Shown here: piece after piece, positions 1-10,700 of the stretch
Layout: each line of letters starts with the position of its first letter
Numbering within the stretch: position 1 is the first letter of the stretch
Origin: Dactylellina haptotyla
Taxonomy: Eukaryota > Ascomycota > Orbiliomycetes > Orbiliales > Orbiliaceae
DNA: 64,000 nucleotides
Assembly: GCA_031310005.1 (NCBI GenBank)
Contig: CM062384.1
Coordinates: forward strand, 992,001 to 1,056,000
Direction: 5' to 3'
The notes under the pieces: generated by a model
Told to the model about the DNA's origin: nothing
What the model saw: only the letters and a program-made list of their open reading frames with translations
The model's database searches: none
Position numbers and translations under genes: made by a program

Positions 1-446
1 AGTCTTCATTACCTAAGACAGTTGCTCTCGATATTTAACAAAACGATAAGAAGCTCTCCCAGCGGAAGCAGAGTCTGGTCTTGCGTCTTTCACGTATCCT
101 TTCTCTTTCGTTTCCCTCTTGTTCTCGCATTCCCGGTGCCGCGTTTGGTTCATTCGAATTCCTGTGCTAGGTTGTTGGGAACGTTTGAACTGTTGGACAC
201 AACCAATAATCTACGATCTGCGCCGTTCCGTTGAGGGTCCTTCGTATAATAATCACTAAAATATCCACGAACTCGAATTTCTCAGGGCGGACCTCTTTCT
301 CACAGATCTCCCTTCTCGAATTCTCGGGAGCGAAATTTTGAAATTTCACGACTGCGAACCTCCGCTTTTCGAACCTGCAAGCCCCAACCGACGTCATTTG
401 ACCGGGGTTATTCGCTTCACCTTCTCTCTCACTCACATAACCGAAA
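1..446. other. Upstream region of the MFS gene
   Basis: No gene recognised. This stretch is the 5' flank and probable leader of the plus-strand transporter starting at 447. Small ORFs on both strands show no recognisable domain. Confidence 0.5.
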
Positions 447-2989
447 ATGGCGTCCACAACACATGACAGGGACCCGTCACCTGGTGATATTGACCGGAAA
501 CCGAGTGTCACAGATGAAACGGCACGATCGATAATTGCTACGAATTTCGATCATGCGGAGGACGATGGTGTTCTGGAAGAGGGGTCGTTGGACCCCAGAT
601 ATCGAGCCAAGGCTACGATTTTGAATGCTGCGATGCAGGTACGGCTCTCTCCGTTTACGTAATATTTCCGATCAAGCAAAATGGGCGGACTTAGGACTCA
701 CATTTTTTCCTGTTCGATTTTAGGATATGGGATTTGGAGCGTATCAGAAGTATGTTTAACTTTTGGAGACTTATGAGAGCCAGTTACGGACAGCTGACTT
801 GGAATATTTTGGCAGATTCCTATTCTGCGTGTGTGGTAGGTGCCAAATCGGGTAAATTGTCTAATTGGAAGCCGTGCTAACAATTGTGTTGGTTAGGGTT
901 CGGGTGGTTTATTGATAATGTGAGCGCTTGAGATTACCAATCTACCCGGTTGTGACGAGCCTGTGAATGAGTGGCTAATATTATCATCTAATGTGTAGAT
1001 GTGGCCGCAAGTTACGGCAATGTACGTTTTCCACTGATACCCCGTGAAGTTATGTGACAAAGTACTGATCGATCTAGTATCCTATCATCGGTACAACGAG
1101 AATTCAAATTTCACCCGCCTTCGCTTCTTGCGCTTTCGCAGAATATCGGTCTGCTCGCCGGGGCTGGTATGTTGGGTGGCCAGCCTATCGTCTTGAGGGA
1201 GAAACACTAAGAATTTTGTAGCTGTCTGGGGTCTTGCGTCTGATATCATTGGCCGAAGGGTAAGCTTTATCGAACTCTTATTCAGCGGCCTATAAGCTAA
1301 CTAATAGGACAGTGGGCATTTAACTTGACATTGTTGGTTTGCGGTGTTTTCGGTCTCGTTGCTGGCGCATCACCAAGTTTTGAAGTACTGGGTGTCTTCG
1401 CTGCATTATGGTCCTTCGGCGTTGGTGGCTCGCTTCCGGTTGGTACGTTAAAATGCTTGAGGATTTGATAAAAGGATTTGGGCTAATCAATAGGGATAGA
1501 CTCCGCTATCTTTCTCGAGTTTATCAACGGGAAATCCCAATGGACCCTTACTCTTCTCAGTGTATGTTGCGACAATAAAATCAATAACCGATATAAACAA
1601 GAACATTGCTAATCGGGGTTCATAGATCTGGTGGGCCGGCGGTCAAATCGTCGCTAGTCTCGTCGCTTGGCCATGTAAATCTCCTATATTCTTCCATCTG
1701 AGTTGCTCGATTGTCTAATTTACCTTCATAGTGATCGGAAACTACGGATGTCCTGACGCCGACACTTGTACCAAGGACAACAACTGGGGATGGAGATACT
1801 TCGTTTTCGCGTATGCCGATTGATTCCCAGTTCCGAGTAGACCTTTGCTAACCAACTGTACTGACAGGATGGGTGGCCTTACCCTAATTCTCTTCGTGAT
1901 CCGATTTTTCATATTTAACATGTATGAGGTAAGGTATCGACCCAGGACTCTTCTATGGCGTTCCGATTGCTGATGAATCAAACTATACAGTCACCGAAAT
2001 ACCTTATGGGCAAGGCCCGTGATGCGGATGCTGTCGAAGTTGTCCACAAAGTTGCCGAATACAACAAATTCGAATCATCTCTGTCTCTTGACCATCTCGA
2101 AGCCGTCGATCGTCAGTATCGCTCTAGCGAATCCGATACCAGTGAACACCCTACCCGCGCTGAAGACTATACCACCACATCTGCTGCCATCAAGCGCAAC
2201 TTGGAGAAATTCAAAGGAGAACATATCCGTGCCCTATTCAGAACTAGACAACTAGCATACTCAACAAGCTTAATCATCTTCCTCTGGGGCATCATCGGCC
2301 TTGCATTCCCATTGTACAACGCCTTCCTACCATTCTTGCTTACGAACCGAGGAGCGGAGTTGGGACAGGACTCGTTAAGCACTACGTATAGGAACTATGT
2401 TATCATCGGGTACGCTATACCTCGCGCAAATTTTTATTCATCATATCGATTGCTGACTTTTTGTCAATATATTAATAGAGTCTGTGGTATTCCTGGATCC
2501 CTACTCGCAACCGCGGCCGTCGAGCTTCCTAGGCTCGGCCGGAAGGGCGCTATGTGCGTTGCGACTGTTCTCACTGGCGTCTTCCTCTTCTTGAGCACCA
2601 CTTCGAAGACGAGTAACGCGCTTCTTGGATGGAACTGCGCCTACAGCGTTACGTCTAACGCTATGTACGGAATGTTAGTATAACCTCTATCCTTTTTAGC
2701 AGTTATTTTAGCAGTTATTTTAGCAGTTATTTTAGCAGTCATGTTAACTTTACCCCTATATAGCCTATATGCCTATACCCCCGAAATCTTCCCCACTTCT
2801 TCCCGAGGAACTGGAAATGCGCTCGCCGCATGTGCCAACCGTGTATTCGGGATCATGGCGCCTATTATCGCTGGTTACGCCGACTTGACGACTTCCGTTC
2901 CTGTTTATGTGTCCGGTGCCCTATTTATTCTCGCAGGATTGGTAATGTTGTTGTTGCCATATGAACCTAGAGGTAAAGCTAGCATGTAG
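447..2989 (+). CDS. MFS transporter, SVOP/sugar-porter-like
   Basis: Predicted 12-helix major facilitator superfamily permease of the plasma or an internal membrane; substrate unknown. I built 15 exons (447-638, 724-749, 816-835, 897-919, 999-1021, 1078-1166, 1222-1259, 1313-1442, 1494-1561, 1626-1674, 1732-1810, 1868-1928, 1991-2409, 2479-2673, 2764-2989), giving 545 aa in a continuous frame. Supporting segments in order: CGFGWFIDN in the first helix, NIGLLAGA then WGLASDIIGRR (the MFS loop 2-3 G-x-x-x-D-x-x-G-R-[KR] motif), the acidic IFLEFINGKSQW segment, a cytosolic middle loop after YESPKYLMGK, and the C-terminal TPEIFPTSSRGTGNA signature of SVOP-like fungal carriers. Start chosen at the first ATG followed by an uninterrupted hydrophilic N-terminus. 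Family level is secure; the substrate is not. Confidence 0.85.
2698..2742 (+). repeat. 12-bp tandem repeat inside the last MFS intron
   Basis: Three perfect copies of agcagttatttt (from 2698, 2710 and 2722) plus a partial fourth lie inside intron 14 (2674-2763). Each unit junction creates a ttttag acceptor-like string upstream of the acceptor used in the model, tatag at 2759-2763. Confidence 0.85.
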
Positions 2990-3451
2990 ACGGATTTTTA
3001 GAGCCATAGAATTGGTGGGTGGGTTATCGTTATTTGGGGTATTCATGTTTGTTTTTTAAGTAGTTACGGGTCCCGGTATACACAATAAAGGGAAAGCAAC
3101 TTTTTGACAAAGAGTTCATTAAAACAGCGGTTAGTTTATTGGAGGTTGTCTCTTTTGTTCGTTTAATTGCGGGTGTGCATTTATCTTAGTGGTTTTGAGC
3201 AAATGGTTTACAAACCCTTATGTGGGATTCATGGGATTTATATTTTCGTTTTCAGTACAAGTGTCTCGTTGCTATGAGCGTTTGTAGTGACCGAAACGCC
3301 TGGCAGACGTGTAGTTCTAATCATTAATACAAAGTATAAAACCGAGCAACCAAAGACATCTACTACTCCTATATAATACAGCCCGTAAACCTCAAAATGT
3401 CAATTTCAATATGTACATATGAACCGCTGTCATCATCGGACATTTATACAA
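2990..3451. other. Convergent 3' region
   Basis: Shared downstream region of the plus-strand MFS gene and the minus-strand aldo-keto reductase gene. It is AT-rich and I see no gene in it. Confidence 0.5.
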
Positions 3452-5061
3452 TCACTTCCACTCTTTCTCAGGAGAATCACCAGGCACCCGGTATTTCTGC
3501 AGTTTTTCTCGTGGTTTTTGCGCAACATGTTTCTCACTCAAAGTTCGCGTCCAAGGCAGCACATAGCCTAGGACGCTGCGTGTTCCAAATCTTTCCTCGG
3601 GGCTTATTCCCTTTTCTGCTTCCAACTTGAGAATCCTCTGTTGTCTCGGGACTGGAGTAGGCCTAGGTGGTAGAAGAGGCACTAATTCTTCGGCGGTGTT
3701 GCCCTCAAGATCCGCGAACGCTACATAACCATGACTGTAAACGAAGTGGGAATATTAGTATCCGGTTGACAATGTGAATTTTGGAACGGAATTGCGCTGT
3801 CGATTGGGAGAGAGGATGGCACATACCTGCTGGGGAAGGTCAACCGCTGCTTTTTGTCAAGCATTGCGATTTCTTCCATATCAGACTCATCGAGGCGTAT
3901 GTTATCACCCTTCAGGTTTGAGTTCCACTCTTGGGATTCCTCGACTGGAGGTATAGCTACCACCCCGCGGGTTATATTCCACGCTGGCGTGAAAAGAAAG
4001 AAGGGAGCTTTATTAGTTGTCAGTCGGTCTATTTGGGTAGGAGGAGAGTACCTATGATGAGTTGAGGGACAGTCAGGTTATATTTTTCAGCCATATTCAC
4101 CAGTACCGGGTCTTCGTGCATTTCTCGGATCAAATGGCCTTTATCAGTATTCGTTGATGAGATGATATGGAAACTTGCAACGGCTAGTTTTTAAGAATAC
4201 GTTAGTTTAGCCCTTCATCGTGTACCCCCGAGGAGGTGTTTATCGGTACAGTGGATATTTACTGACTTATTCCTTTGCTTTGGTTCCATTTGACGAAATC
4301 TTTCTGCTGTAGGTATGGTGTTATCTCCATTTGGTGGACTTGTGGAGGGTACTTGGCGTGCTTTAATAGCCTTTCGACCTCCGCCTTGGAAAAGTTTGCG
4401 ATTCCGAGAGCCTTAACTTTCCCTGCTTCATACTGTTTCTCCATCTGCTTCCAAGCGTAGACATAGTCGATCAAGTTCCCTTTTTTATCATACCAGTCTA
4501 CCGCGGCAGTCTTAGTTTTGGGATTCGCCCAAGTGATCGGCCATTTCATGACCCAGAGGTCAAGATAGCCCGTCCGAAGTCCGCGCAGGTGGTGAAGCAG
4601 GGATATGTGCGGGTCATGGTGCATGTGGCTTTCGAGCTTGCCGGTTACGAAGAGCTCATCGCGACCAACTTGGACGGCCAGACTCCAGAGAGAATTGTCT
4701 AGGTAGTTTTTATCGTGGAATCCAGAATGCATATCGATCTGTAGGTGTAAAGAGAGTCAGCTTTACTCGAGGCGCAGATACTTGTGAGAGCGCAGTAAAG
4801 GCTGTGACTTACATGGCGATACCCTCCGTATATTCGATTTTTCCAAGTTTTGGGTTTCACGTCCCGGTGCATGGCTGCTTGGTAGCCTAGGGCTGGGATT
4901 TTTGTCCCATTATTGAGTTCGAAGTACGTTCTCTCGAGTTCAACAGGATTGGAATGCGGTCGAGCCGCGGATGTGTTGAATGTTGCATGCTTGATTTTGG
5001 TGGCTTGCGATGCGAGAGGTTTGCGAGCAATTGAGGGCACTCGGGCTACGGACCTAAACAT
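3452..5061 (-). CDS. Mitochondrial-targeted aldo-keto reductase-like protein, altered active site
   Basis: Five exons (5061-4813, 4738-4267, 4183-4052, 3983-3827, 3734-3452) give 430 aa. The N-terminus is rich in Arg/Ser/Ala without acidic residues, a likely mitochondrial presequence. The AKR barrel follows: NNGTKIPALG, YRHID, RDELFVTGKL, YLDLWVMKWP, KALGIANFS, PPQVHQMEITPYLQ and VVAIPP. In the family the catalytic tetrad is Asp, Tyr, Lys, His. Here Asp (in HID) and Lys (in VTGKL) are kept, the Tyr five residues after Asp reads Phe (DMHSGF), and the His in the usual LIHWP reads Lys (VMKWP). A basic C-terminal extension of about 90 aa, including PPRPTPVPRQQR, follows the barrel. The fold assignment is strong; reductase activity is doubtful. 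Confidence 0.85.
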
Positions 5062-5942
5062 GGTTGGAATAGAACAGTGATGGGAAAGACCGGCTAGGGC
5101 GGCAGCATCGGCCAGCTATTCATCTAGGGGCTTATGGCGTATCCTGTTGAAGTCTCTGTCTATAGAATTCTGAGCCTTGGAGACTTGGTGCACGATGTTT
5201 CGAGGTGGAAAAAATTTAGTGTTGTGGCGACGTCAAGCTAAGACATCCTCCGCGCGAGCTGTCGCTCAGGGAGATCCCGCCAACCCACGCCTTCCCTCTG
5301 CAATCATCCCCGTGCGCCTGGTCCCATCGTGAGCCCGAAATATAATAAGATATAATTATAATTCGCATGCATATGATCCCCACTCCATATCTTGACACGA
5401 CCGCGAGTGTTATCAGGGTCTGGTCGGTCCTGAACGGTCAATCGGCTAGGAATTCGCCGCGTCGGCCTTGTCGGTTGGCATTTGCGGGCGAAACAGACAA
5501 GCATTAAGCTACCCGATTTGGTTAAACCGGCTGCAATCGGCGCGGGAGTTCTGGCGAAATTTCTTTCTTCCTTGGGCGCCCCAACTCGCAGATAGCAGTT
5601 AACAGGTTATGGCCCGGTGAAACTGTTCCAGAAAAAATTATTTCCGTATGGCACCCTCGCCGGTTGAAACTGGGTTTGCGTGCTGGCTCTCGCAACGAGG
5701 CCTTCTTTAAAATTTGTAATCTGCACTTCGCATTGGCCTTAGCTCTAAGCGGCTGTCCTATTTTTCCTTGTCCTTTCGCTTTTCAAGGCGTTCGAGGCTC
5801 GATTACCTTCGGCCTCCCATTAACTTTTGCAAACCCGCATTTCTTCATTCCTTTCCTTCGCGCTCTTATATTGTTGTTGGTCTAGTCTGGGTAGCTGTTC
5901 GAGTATCCGCAGAGTATATATAAACGGAATGAGCCGGTAGAG
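5062..5942. promoter_or_regulatory. Divergent intergenic region, AKR / carrier
   Basis: Shared upstream region of the minus-strand AKR gene and the plus-strand mitochondrial carrier. An AT-rich tract lies near 5338-5360. No protein or RNA gene is recognised. Confidence 0.4.
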
Positions 5943-7420
5943 ATGGGGGAACAAAAGAAAAAAGGGACTCGGTATCCCTTCTGGTACGGGAACATGCCGT
6001 CATTTTGACATATTTTTTCCCCTTCGCTTATCTCCAAATGCGAGGTCATGCTAACGCCGAACATCGCTTCACTACAGGTTCGGAGGCGCAAGCTCCATGT
6101 GTAAGCCAATTGTCCTCGATACATAGCCGAATGTTTTTAGATTGCGCGATATCGCGAATATGCATTGTTAACACTGTCTGTATTTGGTGGAACAGGGGCG
6201 GCGGTCTTCACCCATCCGTTAGATCTCAATAAAGTGCGGCTGCAGACTGCCAAGAAAGTTGGAAATGGGCCGAAACCGGGAATGATGGATACCTTCAAGA
6301 TGATATTCAGAAATGAGGGTAAGGATGACCTTATAGCCAATTGACCAAGGCACCCGGATGCAAATCGGATAAAGAGGTAGCTAATATTCGGCATAGGTTT
6401 CTTGGGGCTCTATAGCGGGGTAAGGTGGATCGGATAGCTCGGAATATGTAGGATAGAATGCTGACTGACATTCGATATTTATGGTAGTTGACGGCGTCGT
6501 TGTTACGGCAAGGTAATGGCTTCGATTTGAACTGCTCGAATGATTGTAACAGCACACTAACGGGGGGTTGGAATCTTGTAGCAACTTATTCGACTACGCG
6601 TTTCGGTATCTACGAAGAATTAAAGAGCATCGTCAAGAAACCGAACAAAGAACTCCCGTTGCCAACATTAATCGCTCTATCGAGCACCTCCGGCTTGTAT
6701 GCATACTATAAATCTTAAGGATGTCAGAACCAAGCAAGAAGCTAACACCCAGGCTAGCATTGGCTCCATTGCTGGAAACCCGGCCGACATTATCAATGTG
6801 CGAATGCAGCAGGATGGCGCGTTGTCACCTGAGAAACGAAGAAACTACAAAAATGCGATCGATGGTCTTATTAAGATGGTTCGGCAGGAGGGGTTTACCT
6901 CCCTGTTCCGGGGCGTTGGCCCAAATAGCGGAAGAGGCGCTTTAATGACTGCTAGTCAACTTGCTAGCTATGACGAGTTTAAAATGCTACTGCTACGATC
7001 AGGAATGTTTGATGATAATTTAACGACACATTTTATCGTAAGAAACCACATCTCTAAAGAATAACTTGGAAATATATTTTAACAACAAAACAGGCAAGTA
7101 CGATGGCTGGAGGAGTAGCCACTCTCATCTGCTCTCCCGTCGATGTTATCAAAACCAAGATAATGTCCTCGCAGGACCCGGCCGGTATCGTGCATCTTCT
7201 ACAAGAAACAACTAGACGTGAGGGGATGACATGGGCCTTTAAGGGCCTTCTACCCTCGTTTATCCGGTTAGGTGTGTATCTCTTGAATAAACCTGTGATT
7301 ATGGACTAGAACTAATGCGCTCTTATAGGCCCGCACACCGTCCTGACATTTATCTTCCTCGAGCAGCATAAAAAGATATGGAGAGCTATATATAGCTCAG
7401 ACGACGAGGTGAAGTTGTGA
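5943..7420 (+). CDS. DIC1: Mitochondrial carrier, dicarboxylate-carrier type
   Basis: Inner-membrane solute carrier, closest by motif to the dicarboxylate (malate/phosphate) exchanger Dic1. Nine exons (5943-5983, 6078-6100, 6196-6318, 6397-6419, 6488-6512, 6582-6696, 6758-7037, 7094-7271, 7329-7420) give exactly 299 aa, the normal length of the family. All three SLC25 repeats are visible with their signatures: HPLDLNKVRLQ in repeat 1, NPADIINVRMQ in repeat 2, SPVDVIKTKIM in repeat 3. The start is fixed by a tiny first exon ending in YPF, which splices to WFGGASSM, the conserved entry to helix 1; no long ORF covers it. The specific substrate is inferred from motif resemblance only. Confidence 0.88.
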
Positions 7421-7749
7421 AATTCCCTCTTCGCAGTATATATTTGCATATACATACTATTACCATTTAGACTTGCTTTTTGTTATTCCCTTGGATTTCA
7501 CCATTAGTTGGCATGGCGTTCTACGGCATCATATTGTTTTGCGATATCTGAAATTGGGAGACAGGGAAATATAAAGAAGATATAGACTAGATTATGACAT
7601 TAGATATGCATTCAGACGGCTGGCATCCATAAAAAAGGTTCTTGCTTCAAAATAGAATAATATGGGGGAAAATTAAGTGGCACCTTATTTTATGCAGCGG
7701 TTAAACGTAGCCTCCAAGACTGATATAGGTATCAACATTATAAGACAGC
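7421..7749. other. Convergent 3' region, carrier / NLR
   Basis: AT-rich downstream region shared by the carrier (plus) and the NLR gene (minus). No gene seen. Confidence 0.5.
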
Positions 7750-10700
7750 CTAGCGTCCCAAAGCATCAATGGATTCGAACGCCCGGTCAAATATGAAAGG
7801 CCTTTGACCAAAATTTACCTTCAGCCGACAGTTTTGATCCAGAGTGACAGCAGGGAAATACTTAGTGTTTGTCAGAACTCTCGTGGCTACCCCCAAATAC
7901 TCTCCATTTAATGTGAAGAAGAGATACCCTTTCCGAGTGTCAAATCCGCAGCCAACAGTATCCACTTTCCCTTTGGTTCCGAAAGATCGATCCGGAGTAC
8001 CGTAGTTCGTCCGACGGTAAGATAAGACTTTTCCGGAAGCCACCACGTCTCCGAAGTAACTGTATAACGTGCTGCCAAATAAGCTGACCTTGTCAATGTT
8101 GTACTTACTAGTGCGCGACGTTTGGATTCCGATGGAACATTTTCTGTAAAAAGGCTATGGATCAGAAATCGAGTATCCCCTAATCTAGCTTTGGCAGACT
8201 CACGCTTCCTCCTTCAATTTCCTTTTATCCACAGTTATTTCAAAATAATATCTCTCGTCCTCTGCTGGAATTGGAAAATCTGCCAGAATCAATTGATCCT
8301 CTTTTCCAGCACTAGATGCTCTCCACTCATTTGTATTGGTGTTATGTGTTGTCTCGTCGACTAGATACCTTCCTGAGCCTGCAAAGGGTTATACGGTTAG
8401 AGTATAAGACAATAAATGGGTCCAAACTATTCACGTAGCCTTACCCCGGTGCCGCACTTCCAATCCGTCTTCAGTAGTCTCGCACAATGATCCCTTTCTC
8501 GTTCTAGAGAAGCGTGAGGGGCGGCAAGTTGGAGGTAGAGAAAAATATATCTTATCATGTGGGTGATCCGGAAATGATGTTCGCAAGAATGCAATCGCAT
8601 CGGCTTGGAGAGCAATATGGTATGCTGTCCACCCATCTTCGTCAGGTAGACCCAAGTCAGGGCTACCAAGTCGTGATGCAAGTTCTAAAAGCCCCGCCGA
8701 TTTGCATCTTATAGCAGTGTGCAAAACTGTCTGAGGATCAAGTTTAGACTCAACCCCGCCCGTGATAAGTTTAATTAGACACAATTCCTGCCTTTCCAAC
8801 TTTGAAGGGTCGCTTTCGCGAATTGTGCATAATGCGGATATTCGATGGATAGCAATATCTTCCGCTCTATCCCCTTGGTTTGTCCTTATTGCGGGGTCTA
8901 ACTTCAAATCGAGTAAAAATTCGACCATCTCAATGTTACCAAACTTCGTAGCCACGTGCAAAGGATTGAAACCCTTATCGCTATCAGTTTGATTCATAAA
9001 ATGATTCGTCTCCTCTGCATCGAGTTTCCGGATTAGCATATTCGCAATTTCCACTCCTCCTTTCGGATTTGCGGCGCAACGATATAGGAGATTTCTCGAA
9101 TGATTATCGACATCTCGAGCAATGTAGCCATGGTCAGATGGATATTTTCTCTCGTAGATATCCAATAGGTATTTAACCAAATTTGTATCCTGACGTTTTA
9201 TCGCTACTGCAAGGGCTGTACTCCCAACCTTGTTTTTGCGGGTTATATCAAGTCCTGCTTCTATTAAAATTCGAGCGATATCTGTAGAGTCCATGGCATT
9301 GAATCTAGTGCCAGTCTGAGACGATATATTGTGGAGATACGTATTTCCCAGTTTGTCATCATCGTGTACGTCTGCTCCATTTTCTAGAAGCCACCTGATT
9401 CCCGCAGCATCTCTGTTCCTTACTGCATAGTGAAGTGGGGCCGCACTATGCATGTCCTGGGCATTCACGTTGGCACCAGCTAGGAGTAAAATGTCGAATA
9501 TTTCTCGGCCTCGTTTTACGTATTCTTTGAGTTCTTCGTTCGTAAGTCCATCCTCTGGCTGCGCAAGATCGTACCTTGCTGCGAAGAGATGATGCAAGGC
9601 TGTTAATTCCATTTTGTCTGAAGCATTTATCTCTTCTTTGGGCACCTTAGAATAGATGGTCTTAAAGAGCTCAATGTTTCTAATCCCAGAAGCCATTTGT
9701 ATATAGTATCGGGCTACTCCGGAATTGGCCCTGCGGGTGCTCAAATCAAGACCAGCCCGAACAATAGCAGTAATAGACTCAATGGTTTGTTCTTGTAGGT
9801 AAAGCTCAGGTTCTCCCCCAACCAGCGCGCCTAAATCCTGGGTCAAGTAAAAGAAGTACTGATAGTCTAAACAAGGATCACACGGGTTCGGTGAGGCTCC
9901 ATGGTTGAGAAGAGCCTTTGTGAAATTCGAATTATGCGGACAACAAATAAATAACGGAAACTTGTCGTTACCTTCGAACCCTTCTTCGATCCATACGGAG
10001 TCTAGATCAGTTTGATTAGCGATGCCATTTTGGACAAGGTAATCGAGAATGAACACCCAGCCTTCTAATGCGGCATATTCCAACGGCGTCATAAAGTATG
10101 TATAGCAATCAAGATAGTTTTCGCTCATGGAAACTTGTGCTGGATTTATACTGATCCATAGCCTCCAAGTTTGTGGTTGAATAAACAACGTAAACTGTTC
10201 CCAGAAATCGTCCCATAGTTTCCCTTTCCGTTCTTCAGGCTCCCAGTCTCGCTGGAGGAGACCGAAGTAATAGATCCAGCTCCACACTTCATATCTTAAC
10301 CTATTTCGTACGCCGGTTTCTTCAGTGAACCTTCGTTTCTTTCGGAAGAGGTTATATACAGAAGATGTGCCGTCTCTATTATCACTGTTTTCAATCGAGA
10401 ATTCCGGGGTTTCAAGACTTCCCGATGAAGCTGTCTGTGCCGTGACTTCGGATTCTGATTCGGGATCTTGTGCTGGTATTAGGTTATTTGCTTCATCGCC
10501 CATAGAGCCCCCAGCTTCAGGCCTTGAATTTCGATACTCGGAAGGTACGGATTCTTCTTCCAGTACCTTTGGATCTCTCTCCTTTTGAGAACTAGTGGCA
10601 CCTGCTTTAAAATTTTTATTCCAAAGAATATTCCATTTTCTATCGTAAAGTTCCTCAAGGTCGTTAGGTGGGTTCCACGGCCTGTAGCGAGCTTGAAAGT

